A stretch of 64,000 nt of DNA from Lucifuga dentata. Lineage: Eukaryota > Chordata > Actinopteri > Ophidiiformes > Bythitidae. Shown piece by piece: positions 1 through 11,950 of this stretch; positions within the stretch are counted from its first letter, which is position 1, and the number at the start of each line of letters is the position of its first letter. The notes beneath the pieces were generated by a model. The model saw nothing but the letters and a program-made list of their open reading frames with translations. It had not been told where the DNA came from and did not search any database. Where the stretch lies: NCBI GenBank assembly GCA_014773175.1, contig VXCM01000770.1:1-64000 (forward strand). Reading direction: 5' to 3'. Made by a program: the position numbers and the translations under genes.

Positions 1-123
1 GTAGGCACTTTGTCCTGCCAGTTTTTCTGCCTGCCTCTGTGTTGGACTGAGAGCTCTAATAAAGAAATTTACTTGTCGGAGTTGTACTGTGTGCTGCATT
101 TGGGTCCAAACCCCACCCGTCAC
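1..123 (+). mobile_element. Possible 3' end of an LTR (truncated by window edge)
   Basis: An AATAAA polyadenylation signal (about 58) is followed by a U5-like segment containing TGCTGCATTTGGGTCC and ending near CCCGTCACA. This AATAAA plus TGCATTTGGGTCC arrangement resembles the R-U5 end of fish Ty3/gypsy-type LTRs. The left part lies outside the window, so neither a TG start nor a target duplication can be checked. Confidence 0.4.
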
Positions 124-860
124 ATGAACACTTCAGCATGATTAAGCATGATTATGATTTTTATTTTATTTATTTTTTATTTTTTTGTATCACATTTGAT
201 ACATCAGACATTTATTTAACTCAACAGGATTTAAACTGGAAGTTTTTTGTTTTTTTTTTAGATATGATATAATAAGCGTTTTGGTCAATAACTGATCATG
301 TTGATGATGTAGAGGTCTCAGAAAATAATGTAACAAATGTGACACAAATGGCGTTACAGAGTTAAACACACACACCTAGCCTGCTTTGGTACAAGATCAA
401 TCAATAGCTCAGATTGTAGTTGGTTCAAAACTAGTTCAGATCATGTTCACATCACAAGCAAACTGCTCCAGAGTTTGTTTTTAACAGGACAAAGGGCAGC
501 TCCTCAAACGATCTTAGTGCAGTTCTTTTGGTCGAGTAATATTTTCAGATCTGCCCAGATGAACAGGATCAATGGTGGAAATTAACCCTTGTGTGATTGT
601 ACCAGACTAAACCATATACCATATACGTGTCGATGTGCTTTTTTTCCACATTTGTTTCCTTTGATTCCTGCCGCATTTAGGCAACATCATATGTATAGGA
701 GCTGCAATCAAGTACTCTGACTGTTAAAACACACAGTTCAGCTTCTCTTATATTCACATTTCATCGTGTGTTCATTAGTTGGTACATGCTGTACATGCAT
801 TAGCAAACAGCAAATCTATGAGTAGCTGCAAGGACTTAAAGTCAAAATTCCACAGTGGTA

Positions 861-861
861 G

Positions 862-924
<63 letters not shown>
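861..924. repeat. Compound (CT)n(CA)n microsatellite
   Basis: About 14 CT units run directly into about 17 CA units. The open reading frames across it are Ser-Leu and Thr-His dipeptide artefacts. Confidence 0.97.
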
Positions 925-925
<1 letters not shown>

Positions 926-1223
926 TCATCAAATACTCACATCTCCAAACCCTACAGATCTGGTTATCGTGCAAATGAAATTCACAGAACATACGCTGAG
1001 TTCATCCATCTTCCCCTTAAAGCTGAGCTTATTTCTATGCTGTGTCGAACCTGTGTGGGTTTCCAGGGGTATGATGGATATTCATGACCTCACCTCCCTC
1101 TCTGACAGTGCATCATTAAGTTTCACAGAATAGCCATAACAATCTAGAATGACTGGTCAGGTCATGCAACTATACTGACTCACTATCTCTTAAAAGGTAA
1201 ATTGGTTTGGAGTAGTGGAACAG

Positions 1224-1543
1224 TGGTTCTCAACCTCAGGGTCTAGACCTTCCTCCAGGGAGCTGTGAGATGATTTTAAGGTCACTTGGTGATTTACATA
1301 ATGTCAAAATATATGCAGAGAATGAAAAGGCACTTATGCATTTGTAATATGTTGCACTTTTAATCCTTGTAAAATAATTATTATTTCCTTTTGAGCTTAC
1401 CTCAATCAAACTGGAAATATTTAAACAAAAAAAAATTAAATCAAACTTTTCATGGTGAATAATCGACACACCTGCATCAGGATGTAACAGGCATCACTTC
1501 ATTTTCTTGGGTCATGAGAATTACTGTTGAGAGTCACTGTTCA
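1224..1543. mobile_element. Possible hAT-like MITE
   Basis: The left end CAGTGGTTCTCAACC and the right end (reverse complement) CAGTGACTCTCAACAG form short imperfect terminal inverted repeats about 320 bp apart. CAGTGGTTCTCAACC is a typical hAT-type terminus. I could not find a matching 8-bp target duplication, so the assignment is tentative. Confidence 0.4.
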
Positions 1544-1796
1544 AAGTTACTTAATGAATGCATGCCCAGGTAGGAGCACTGGAAACGCTGAAACTAGACT
1601 GCTGTTTGGCTGATTAAACACACAGCAGTAAGGAGTAGTTGGCAATGCATAATGATACAAAGATTAGTGTCAAACATCATCTGCTCAACATGTGTTTCCC
1701 AGGTGTTCCTATGATTTGAAAGAACATTAATTTTGCACAGAACCATCTAAAGCAGACAGACATTTGAATGTTTAAATGACTGTAAGTACAGGGTCT

Positions 1797-2889
1797 TAAA
1801 AGAACCATACCGGTAGTTTTACCTGTTTGAGCCCAATAAATGCACATTATATTACTGTTAGCCATTTTCCAAAAAACACAAAGGGCCAGTTAATTTTCAA
1901 ATTGCTTTTCCTAACTTTCAGGCAGCCATTGTTTTTAGTTCATTCCAGTATGCTATAAGAATGAACTTATAGAGACTTGAAACATGCTTTAGACAAGTAA
2001 TTCATCACAGTGAACCACACAGTGTTATTATTTTTTTTTCCATAAATTCTTTATTAAAAGGCCAGTATTCAAATTATAGCTGATATCTAATAATAGCCAG
2101 GGGGCGGAGTCAGCAGGACGAAATAAAAGCCGGTCTCATATAAAGGCCGGGCTTGGTGTTTGTCTTTTACTGGCCCAGGAAACTATTAGTGTAATCTGCT
2201 GCTGCCACCAGATGACAGCAGCTATGTTTGGAGTACCAAACAACCACTTAAAAACCTCTCCAGCCGTCTTCCCTCCAGCCAGAAGGCATAAGTGGGCTCA
2301 ACATGAAACAAAACCTGAAACGTGGAGCCTGCTCTCATCACAACGGGAAAAATGGATGAAAATGAAGCTTTATAAAAGCTGCCTGGAGGCATGTGCACAC
2401 TGACATCTTCCTTATGTCAGTGTGCGTTTTTTATGCAGTTATGAGTTTGTCCATCGGCAATATTAAAAATAAAGGCCTGTCTCTTATAAAAGCCTGTCTC
2501 CAATATTGGCCAGGTTCTCTCCGCAGTTAAGGTAAATAAAGCCCCGGGCCACTAATGGAGCATTTACAGTAATTTAACCAATCTAACATGGTGCTAGCTA
2601 CACAGAAGAAAATGTTGTGAATATTGTCCCAGGAGAAAAACACTTTGACCAGAGAAATTAAATCACCATGGCTTCTACATGCAGACGTGCATGTTAGCAG
2701 GTGAAACACTGAATTTTAATGTCACTGTATCTCTGAACCTTTGATTTTGAAAGATTAGGGGATTTGACATAACACAAAAAATAAAATACAATTTTATGTC
2801 TTGGAAAATGATTGGCAGTAATGTAATAAGTATGCAGGTAGTATTTACTGGTCTCAAACATGTAACACCACCACTATGATCCTTTAAAA
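1797..2889. mobile_element. Non-autonomous TIR DNA transposon (TTAA-type) with nested insertion
   Basis: The left end carries CCATACCGGTAG and then GTTTGAGCCCAATA. The right end carries the diverged inverse, with GGTCTCAAACATG followed by CCTTTAAAA. Between them lie family sequences TAGAGACTTGAAACATGC (about 1970) and GATTTTGAAAGATTAGGGG (about 2745), shared with the copy at 50812-51405. Compared with that copy, about 500 extra bases sit near 2060-2570, indicating a nested insertion. No transposase ORF is seen. The TTAAAGG-like ends suggest a TTAA target (piggyBac- or Kolobok-like), which is inference. Confidence 0.6.
2062..2570. mobile_element. Unclassified insertion nested in a TIR element
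   Basis: A segment absent from the related element at 50.8 kb. It starts near GGCCAGTATTCAAATTATAG and ends near GGGCCACTAATGGAGC, and has internal repetition of AATAAAGGCC/AATAAAAGCC phrases at 2130-2150 and 2465-2500. It has no ORF of note. Boundaries are approximate because the surrounding element is diverged. Confidence 0.4.
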
Positions 2890-3486
2890 TCGGAATAAGA
2901 TTATATGCTTCTACTCTGTTCAGTCAAATTTTGTCTTTTGTCTACTTGGTCCACATATCACATGACTGGTTCTCACTTTTTTCATAACTTAGCACGTGCT
3001 GTTGAAGCAATACATCTAAACTCAAGTGACTCTTAACCATTATGCACCTCCTACACTCACACACACAAAATACATGTGTCAAAATACACATGCATTCATA
3101 CAAGCAAACATACAAGCAAACACCACCTACAACCACATAGAAGACCTTATAGTATAACTATCTTAAGTGTCAATATTCCCTGTGCTAAGGTTTCTGTGGT
3201 GTACTGCAACTTAGATACCATTTTGCATGGCTATAACACTATCTTAGAGGAAAACTTATTGTTTGTTTCTCTCGGTACCCCTATCTTTTCCTCCTGTTTC
3301 TCTATTTCCCTAACTCTCTTTGTCTTTCTGTCCTCACCTTTTCTGCTCATACTCTATCGGCTTTATCTGTCTCTGTATCACATTCTTCTCTTTCCTGCAA
3401 GCAAGATCTTTCAGTGATTGGAGTCTAACTTACTGAGGGAAAGGAGACAGCACAGAGCCAATGCTAATAGTTTCAACCAGAGAGCC

Positions 3487-3521
3487 TCTCTCTCTGTGTG
3501 TGTGTGTGTGTGTGTGTGTGG
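3487..3521. repeat. (CT)n(GT)n microsatellite
   Basis: A short CT run followed by about 14 GT units, then GGGAAAG. Confidence 0.95.
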
Positions 3522-4989
3522 GAAAGCAATAGATAAAACAGCATCAATCAAGACACAGGGAGTAATAGTTCAGAGGTAGTGCTGATTTGTATTTGGCTGT
3601 AACAATTGTACACTTGAACCAAATTTGCAGCTAGGAAAATAAAAGGGTGGAAAAAAAATGAAGAAGCAAAGAAAGTGAGATAAGGAGAAGGATTGAGAAT
3701 GAAGATAAGACAGGGATGCATGAGACTGGAACTGCTTTCTATTTCTGACTCCTCCCTGTCTCCGCTCAGCTTTATGTCTTCTCTTGAGGTGTGATCTGAA
3801 GTATCAGTTCGGTTTGCATGGGGCCTTGACAAGCCCTCCCACTGACAGAAACAAGCACAGCATTTCACTTTGAATTCATGTCCCCAAGCTTAAGTGGGCC
3901 AGCCAGCTGACACCAACTGTGACACGAGGCAGAGGTCAAAAGCATTTCCATTCCTTTTGACCTGTGATAGTAAACTTTGACAGAGCCAGAGACAGAGAGA
4001 CGGAGAGAGAATTTGAAAGCTATTGTGAATGAAAAATCAAGGACTCCTTTGGGGTCGGTGACAAAAACCATGGTCAGCGACTCTGGGCTAGATTTCAACT
4101 TTAAACTGGGTTGAGCTTCTCAGTTTTGGTCAACTACTGCTGCAGGCCATGTGGACAAATTACCCATGTCACACCTGTCCATATTTCTGCTCTGTATCAG
4201 CATAGTGCATCAGGTCTATACAGGGAAATGAAGTGTGACAGGGCCGAGAAAGAGGTACGCAAACGTGGCTGCATGTCACATCAATCATCTGTCACTGAGA
4301 CTTAGTCTAAGTATGTCTTTGTTCTACATATATGTGTGAGAAAGATGTGATAGAGGACATGAATGGAAGTGTGTTAAGATGCTATATGTTCACACACATG
4401 GATGTGTGAAGGCTTTGGAGTTTAGTCACAGAAGGCTACACCTACATTTCATTAGAATGTGACCTTCATAAAGTCCTTCCTAGAAAGCCACAAAAAAGCC
4501 TGTGAAAGCCTGTGAAAGTCTGACCTTAACATATGGGAAGACAGGGTTAGCGTTAGGTTACAGTTAGGTTAGGATTAGGCTTTGAAGTTACTGATCCAGT
4601 GTCCCCGCTTGAATCAGACCTGGGCAAAAATATGCACAAATTGAACATATGTTTGATTTATTATTAGAGAGCCTCAATAAACCTTTGAATTATTTTTACT
4701 CTTTTTGGCACATTGTTTGCTGTGAGCCTGTGTTCATGCTAGAAGCTCCACTTAGTGTGGCAAAAGAAAAAAAGAAAGTAAGAAAAAAAAAACAAAAAAA
4801 AAAAAAANAAAAAAAAAAAAACAGACACACTGGGTGTAATTCATAAAAATGCATGCTAGCCACATGGTGCCACATTAAATCGGTGTCATGATAACTGAAG
4901 CTCAGTTACAAAGTTTCTGTTGCTTACCCTTAATACTAGTGCTTTTTTGTAAAGTATATCCCAATCTTATGAGCTGCTACATATTTAAG

Positions 4990-5215
4990 ACTCACACTTT
5001 ACAGCTTCCTCTGCTGTCAAAGTAAAATTGACATGTCAAATCAGAAAAGGAAAACTTTTCCTAGCCAACTAGGAATAAAATCTCCACATTTTATTCCATG
5101 AATAATTCTCAAATGTTTAGCAGAAATACTGCAACTGTGAGGCAAAGAAAGATCTGTGAAAAGACAGCAGCATGTGGTATCAGAGGTAACAAGAACATGT
5201 GTCAAAAACGTGTGT
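4990..5215. repeat. Diverged repeat block, paralogous to 19468-19685
   Basis: Shares the phrase TGTCAAAGTAAAAT and a following GCAGAAATACTGCA/GCAGAAATGCTGCA segment, then AAGATCTG, with the block at 19.5 kb in the same order and strand. Similarity by eye is around 70%. It could be an old dispersed repeat or part of a larger duplication. Confidence 0.5.
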
Positions 5216-8200
5216 AATATTGAAAAAAAGAAAAAAAAGGGTTGTGAAGGAGAAGGATCGAGATCAGGGAAGATGTGTGAGATGCAGGGATTGATGCCTG
5301 AGGAGAGGCTGTTTGAACAGTGTCACGAAAATGTGGCCACGATCTGGTGATTCTGATACTTCTGTTTATAATATATGCGCCCCTTCAGGTAAATAGCATT
5401 AATAACTAATGTAGTTTGTTGTACACTTGGGTCAAAAAACATCTATAGATTTCATATCGATAGAATTTACCCCCAGACAGGTGATGTCAATCAATGCTTT
5501 TTACCTGGTGCTGTGTTTTATGAGACAAAGAAAATCAAAGATGAAAAAGAAAGGTTTCATTATTTGGCAGGACCTTCACTACACTGACATGTAAATGCAC
5601 ACTGGCAGGCAACTACTGTACATACATACACACCTTTTTGCATCATTAATATGAAGAAAAGCAATTTAGTATTTTACAGCACAGCATTACTCTCTAATAC
5701 TAAAAAAATATTTTACTGCCCGTCCATCCCTATTTATCACCAAACATGGTGAATGACCTTAATAAAGAAACACAGAGCAATTATCACTTAAAAAAGAAAG
5801 AAAAAGAAAAAATTGTGCAACCACAAATGCACAGGTAGTTACCGTATCCAATTACTTTTGTAATGAGGAATTATCGTTCGCATTATCATAGTGTGTAGTT
5901 TTTTTGTATTTTTGATGAGATCATATCTGAAGGATATCTCTGAGAAAGTTGGTATAGTAATAATGTTATGGTACAATTGTATACTGCTTGCTGTGTCCTA
6001 TCGAGATAACTACAATATTTGCAGGACTCTTGTTATGAACTGATGACTCAGCCAACAAATTGTGGGTTTATATGAATGAGTAAGTCAGTTGCTGAGTTTG
6101 CAGTTATGGGATCTATTTTTTGCTGGTTAATTTTTAATATGCTGTGTTGAGATGGATTAGAGAAAGGCAGGGAGAGAGAGAAGGAAAAGTAGAGACAGGA
6201 AGCGAGAGTTGGAAAGGAGAGGAGACAGGGTAGTTCTAAGCAAAATCCATATTGCTGTGTTCACTTACTTACGGCAAACTTCTGGTCAAACAAATGTACT
6301 CTGTGTGTGCACGGCTAAATAAAATTTGAGGTAACTTTTGGAATTAGTTTAGCAAAAGTTCACCAAGAGTATTACTGAATTTTACTTTTCATGTTTCTTC
6401 TATTTCATCCCAGTCATCTTGGGATAGCATGATATTTAACCGGCCCAGCATATCTGACTGGGCATGTTTGCAGGCAGTCTCAACCAATCCAATCTCCAGT
6501 AATGACAATCTACTAAAATAAAAATAAAACTTGTGAAAGCCAGAAGGCAAATTATTTTTGCCTTCCATCACAACATCCTTTCTGTTTCCTCCTAGGCTTG
6601 CTATCATATTCTTCATCGTCTCTGCCTATCACCCTATACACACAAGGTCAATTTATGGCAGATCTGAGGCTGACCCTCTCATGTCAGCCTTTGTCCCAGA
6701 CCTCCTTCTTCATACAGACTCTCATCATTGCACTGTCTCCTCCCTACACTGACTCCTCAAAGCTATGTGCTAGTTTTCATCCCTGATGTTTCAACTCTCT
6801 CTCTCTCTCTCCTTTAGAGTCCTTCCTATCCCTTTTAACTTGAATATGACCAAAGTGAGGAGTGAAAATAGACAGGTAGCTGATGAGTAATGGATGCCTC
6901 AGCTATTTCAGATTCTATTTCCAAGGAAGGGAAAAAAAAAAAAAAAANCAAAAAAAACAAAAAAAAAAACTTAAACGTAGTTTGGAGTAGATGTGAAAAC
7001 TGAGGAGAGGGGGTGCCAGGGTTGGAACTGGTGTATGTCTGAAGACCTTAGAACTTTGGCTAAAAGTAGCCCCTTGTGTTAGAGAGACTGAAAAACTTCT
7101 CCCTTAGCTAGAATATCACTGTGGATGTCTGATTGGTTGTCTCAATTTAGTGGGGGAAACAAAAAAAGCACCAACATTTACTAACAGTAGAAAATCATTT
7201 TCTGGACATAACATCCTGTACAGTTGCAACTGTTGGTAAGGTTCATAAGTATTGACTGTTCCAATGATCTGCCTGATCATTAAAACCATGATTACATATT
7301 GTATTCAAGCCATAGTTGAGCTCAAGTTGAGGTCCTTCACTTTCTGTTCATCATTTATAAATTAGTTGTGTTTAAATTGTTAGACAGATACAATAATGAG
7401 AGACCAGTAACTGGTAATGACCCAATTAAATTATCAAAACCTTCTTAATGATCCTTCAGATTATTTGCTTCCCTCTTTACACCCAAAACAATGGGCACCA
7501 GAGCAGAATGGAGAGCCAAGAGTGAGTTTCAAAAATGTGAGTAAACTTCCTGACTGATGTTTTGCTAAACTTCAGAGTTCAAAACTACTCTGAAGCACCA
7601 CCAATTTCTGCCACACCACGTGCCCACACAGCAGGCAGAAAGTGGAGTTTTAACAGAAATAAACTTTTGTGCAATTCTCTCCCTCTCTGTCATCCAGGTC
7701 AATCTCATAGTACTCTGGGTACATTACAAAGCTTTTATTTCATCATTCTCAATCCTTGCATGAGACATAAATTGATCTGGTCCACCATCTTCAAGGATGA
7801 TCCCATTCCCTTAATCCTACTCTGAGAAAAGAGAAAGAGGATGAGAAAGAGGAAGCCTGAGTGAGGAAACTCGAATCATACCAAACTCTGGGCTGTAAGG
7901 AAGGAAGGAAGAATTCCACCCATGATGGAATATCAGCAGTCAGACAAAGCTACTAGGCTTGTAAACTGGCACATACTCCATGGTTGTATTTGAACTTTGA
8001 TAAACAACCAAAGCTGATAATGCGACTCGTTTTGAGCTTGATTTTGGTTAGTACTCAGTTCCTGGTGCTGACTAGTGACGACTGTTGGCTAGTGAAACTG
8101 CTTTCCATTGCATAATTTTACCACTGATCATGCGTAAGCAGCCTAAGCTTATAGCAACAGACATAGCACAACATTTCACATTCTGCGTTGTCATGTTGGA

Positions 8201-8302
8201 ATATATAAATAAAAACAACACTACAGACAAGGGTGCAAATCATACTAAAATGAGCACGAGTAGATCTGTAGTTGCGTGATTGAGTTATATGAATGAACCA
8301 AA

Positions 8303-8587
8303 GATGTCCTAATCTTTACACAGCTTCTCATGCTGTAGTCTGAGGAAGGTGAGCTGCAAAATACTTCAAATGTCAAGCATGCTGTAAAGAAATGCTTTGT
8401 GCAGGTGAGCTGTAGATGACTGTGATGAGCTGAATCTGAAGCCTATATTTTCACCAAAGTGCATTCAGGCAAACTGTCTAATATTGTCAGACTTAAACTG
8501 CACAAAGGAAATTTCTTGCTCATTGCATTTCCCTGTTATATTTTTTTTGCTGCACCATTTATGGAGCTCAAGGGTGCATGCGTGTGT

Positions 8588-8622
<35 letters not shown>

Positions 8623-8836
8623 TCTTGTCTGTCAGTGTCTCTTTCCTTTCATCACAGTTATTTCCTGATACTTAAAACATGTAGGTAGAAGCAGGACATG
8701 GACCTCTACCTACATCAGGTACAGTGTCTTTACTTTCCACTCAGGTTAATGTGTTTGCAACTGGTAAGCACAATCACATCTCATGAAATTTCATAGCAAA
8801 TTCAATTAATTACATTACAATCAACCCCAGGAAGAG

Positions 8837-8850
<14 letters not shown>
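8303..8850. repeat. Diverged ~550-bp block, paralogous to 25463-26085
   Basis: Collinear with 25463-26085: both have CAAAGATGTCC, GGAAGGTGAGCTGCAAAATA, a GCTGTAGAT(C/G)ACTGT motif, AAAGGAAATTTCTT, a CA microsatellite followed by CTTGTCT, CCACTCAGGTTAATGTG, then a CATGAAAT segment and AATCAA(C/A)CCCAGG. The CA repeat lies at the same relative position (8591-8620 here). Confidence 0.75.
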
Positions 8851-8885
<35 letters not shown>

Positions 8886-8929
8886 GGAGGTCCTGCACAA
8901 TGTGTTTCTTTCTCTCTTCAGCTCTTTCA

Positions 8930-8974
<45 letters not shown>
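8840..8974. repeat. Inverted GA / CT microsatellite pair
   Basis: A GA tract of about 21 units (8840-8882) is followed after about 50 bases by a CT tract of about 21 units (8933-8974). The tracts are complementary and could fold back. Reading frames through them are simple-repeat artefacts. Confidence 0.95.
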
Positions 8975-8978
<4 letters not shown>

Positions 8979-9983
8979 AAGACTGCTTGGAATGCAAATG
9001 AGTTTTTATGGGAGAGCTGATTGCACATTTTCTCAATGTGTGTACGCACATGCACATGCGTACAAGTTTATTTGCAGCCCTGAGTAGAGCAGTTCCAAAC
9101 ACACTGACAGTTGATCCAACTGTGATAGTTGATCTTTGCCAGGATGTTTCATTTCGTTAAAAATCTTGCCTCTCATGTCTGGACATGAGGAAAAAATGCT
9201 AGTGAGAAAAGCAAGGACACAACTGAGAGCTCTCTGTGATGGGCCTGATGTGACTTTTTCCTTCCTCACTCTCATAAATGCTGCTCCTCTTTCAGACTGA
9301 CTTCAAAACTAAAACCAGTCACTCAGAACATAACATGAGACAAATCCCACCAATAGCTTGACAAAGAGGTTTATACGTACTATAATTATGCAACTTGTTC
9401 TGTTTATGAGAGAGAGTGAAAGGCCAGTTTGAGTGAAAGCACTGGATAAAATGATAATCAGACTGCTTTGTTGTTTTTAATGATATTATAGTGGTGTGGA
9501 ACAGTGAGGCAAATTAAGAAACCATTACTCTTTTTGCCCTCAGCACTGTTTTAATTAATGCTGCTTACCATTTCAAAGAAATCTTAATAACTTCTTATTA
9601 GAAGCTGCAGACATTTTTTGAAGCTATGCTTTTATCGTTACATATAATTACATCTTCTCTAGTAAATCTTCTCCATTGCATCATAAACAGTATTAAGGTG
9701 CTGAAGAAACTAGAAAAATTATGAGATCATTAGAAACTGAAAAACCAATTGGGTCTCATCAGAGCCTGGGCTTACCCTAACTCTTCACCATCAAATTGTA
9801 ACAGATTTATTTATTTGGCAAACTGTTTCATCCTGACAGTCATGTAAATAACTTCTTTCTTAACAACAATGAGGGCAAACTAGTCCTGATTAGCCCAGCT
9901 TGGCTCTGTTCTGAGCTGGAAATAGGACAATGAAGAGTCCTGGTTTCACTGTACAACCTGTTTCTTCTTGCTACAGCTGTTTG

Positions 9984-10105
9984 AAGTTTCTTCCTGCAGC
10001 CTCTAATCAATAATGGTGATAATTTGACTAAATAGCTCTCCAATGAAAATTTCCATTAGTGCAATTACAGTGGTAATTAGCCTTGAGGCCTGATCTAATG
10101 ACTGA
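9984..10105. promoter_or_regulatory. Candidate conserved regulatory patch (homeodomain-site rich)
   Basis: Contains a run of TAAT/ATTA cores (CTAATCAATAATGG, ATTAGTGCAATTACAG, TGGTAATTAGCC) in non-repetitive intronic sequence. The nomination rests on composition only; no conservation data were available. Confidence 0.2.
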
Positions 10106-10649
10106 AATTGTAGTATTTAATACCTGTGGACCAGCCTGTACTGTTTCATGTGTGTTACTTTTGAAGATTTGGGCAGCACTATATTTGGGTAAAAACATGG
10201 TAAATATATTTCTGGTTACCCATCACAATTTTTGTACCATTGTTTAGGCATGGCAGGGAGGTGTGGTGGGATGTGGCTTTAATTAAACTAATGAATAGGT
10301 TCAGCATCTGTGTTGACAAGGACATGCCTTGACACTGAATCTTGCTCAGGCTCTGTTCTGTGGCTCAATTGTATAATGGCTCCTCATTATGCAGAGTTGC
10401 ACTGAAAATAGGATTTTACTATCACATCATGTCTTTTATATAACATTTAGCAAGTGTATACTTTGAAATATGCTCTCAGGATTGCACCAGCTTAAGAACA
10501 CAGATGACACCCTGGATAATGTTACTGCTGTGATCTGTGTATTGCAAGATATGTTGTTAAATACTGGCAGAGAAATACATCATCTTCCAGCACAGCTCCA
10601 TGTTGAAATTGGTTAAATAAAGTTACTTTGGTAAGAAACTTAATAGACA

Positions 10650-10868
10650 TAGTGTTCGCTGTGATGGATTATGAATCTCAAAAGTGTTAACTTGCTACAA
10701 GTTGATTTTAATAGCATCCTGGATTGAACTGGATTGAAACCACTGACAATCTGGAAGGTAGGAAACTTTTTTTTTTTTTTAAATTTACTGCTAAAGTAGT
10801 AAATTTTGGGAAAAGGTTATCAGTAATGTAACGTGTACACAGATTTTATATATTGGGCTCAAGAAATT
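10650..10868. mobile_element. Right-half fragment of the TTAA-type TIR family
   Basis: GTTCGCTGTGATGGATTATG, a GAAACCACTGACAATCTGGAAGG segment and TTATCAGTAATGTAACGTGT followed by TTGGGCTCAA match the right half of the elements at 50.8 and 58.9 kb. The extreme end is altered and no left end is seen. Confidence 0.6.
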
Positions 10869-11215
10869 CTGTAGTTCAACTTCTTGGATGAAGGGCCCAC
10901 GAATTACAAAAATACTCACCAAAGAAAAGAGGAACTGGGAGGAGATGCAGCAAGAAAGTTGATGTACTGCTCAAAAAAATCTTAATACAAATGCCAGAAT
11001 AAGTAAATATGAGCCTCAAAATTTGTAAAATGTTTAAATTCCAAATTGTTTGTGATGTTTGATGTGGAGTTAATCTGTGACCATGGAATAAATGGTTTAC
11101 AATGAAATATTTTATAAAAAAAAAAAAGTGTGGCATTTACATCATTGCATATTGTAACAGAAGAAAGTACATCCAAGCATTTACATTTTATTTATATGTG
11201 TGGGAGTGAGTGAAT

Positions 11216-11218
<3 letters not shown>

Positions 11219-11254
<36 letters not shown>
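11219..11254. repeat. (GA)n microsatellite
   Basis: About 18 GA units, immediately upstream of the hairpin at 11271. Confidence 0.97.
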
Positions 11255-11258
<4 letters not shown>

Positions 11259-11270
11259 CTCACTCATTCT

Positions 11271-11355
11271 CTCATTCTGGGTGAAAGAGGTTAAAGACTT
11301 TGTATCTTCTTTATTTAGTGGTATAAACTCTTCGACCTCTTTCGCCCAGAATGAG
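11271..11355 (+). ncRNA. Pre-miRNA-like hairpin (or very short palindromic MITE)
   Basis: Positions 11271-11306 pair with 11320-11355 with no bulge: 34 of 36 positions pair (30 Watson-Crick, 4 G-U), with only two mismatches (A/C at 11293/11333 and C/C at 11298/11328). The loop is 13 nt (11307-11319). Size and geometry fit a miRNA precursor read on the plus strand, antisense to cdh13. On the minus strand the four wobbles become A/C mismatches. I do not recognise a known mature miRNA. The differences between arms are also explained by CpG decay in an inverted repeat, so a MITE is a real alternative. Confidence 0.35.
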
Positions 11356-11740
11356 TAATTTAGGAGCCCATTCTGTTCAGTTGTTGTTCAATGACAACAT
11401 AATATTGAACCCTGTTCTCGGCCTTCAGTGATGCATTTTTCTATTGCGGTGCCATTTAGCAGTAGCAGATGTGGTAAACTGATTACTGAAAATTAATTGT
11501 TGCTGGAGGGCAAACAAGCAGTCCTGTAGAATGTATAACATGAAACTGTTTTCTACTTTCTGTTCTGGTTTTGTCTGTGGATATCATTCACTTCCCCTCT
11601 TACAGAGCCCCTGTGTGCTGCCAACATTAGATTGTACGTTAACTACTTGTAATGTAACTGCCAAAGCTGACTAAATTAGAGCTTGAACATACAGTACAAT
11701 TGCACATTAACAGAAACATACATCAAGCAAATCCTGTATA

Positions 11741-11862
11741 GCCATCTGTTCTCATTCCCCGCTTATTCTGTGCAGGGTTAAAGGGGGCTGCAGCCTATCC
11801 CAGCATTCATTAGGCATGAGGGAGGGCACCCAATGGGCAGGTTTCCAGTCAATCATGGGACT
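11741..11862 (+). mobile_element. Left part of a split SINE/L2-type repeat
   Basis: CCCCGCTTATTCTGTGCAGG, then GGGGGCTGCAGCCTATCCCAG and a GGCATGAGG..GGGCACCC segment match the common fish repeat in which CCGCTTATCCTGTGCAGGGT and GCCTATCCCAGCT precede the CATGCAAACTCCACACAG module. The continuation of the same unit appears about 490 bases later (12350-12575). Confidence 0.65.
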
Positions 11863-11927
11863 AAAGTCCTCAGAATGCTTCATCTGAAGTTCCTGTAGCT
11901 TGGCTTGATGGAAAGCCGGGTAATGTG

Positions 11928-11950
11928 TGTGTGTGTGTGTGTGTGTGTGT
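11928..11950. repeat. (TG)n microsatellite ending in an N gap
   Basis: About 12 TG units immediately before the N at 11951; length is unreliable. Confidence 0.95.

Noticed and set aside
779..1133. Overlapping ORFs with Ser-Leu and Thr-His runs
   Set aside because: Direct translation of a compound CT/CA microsatellite.
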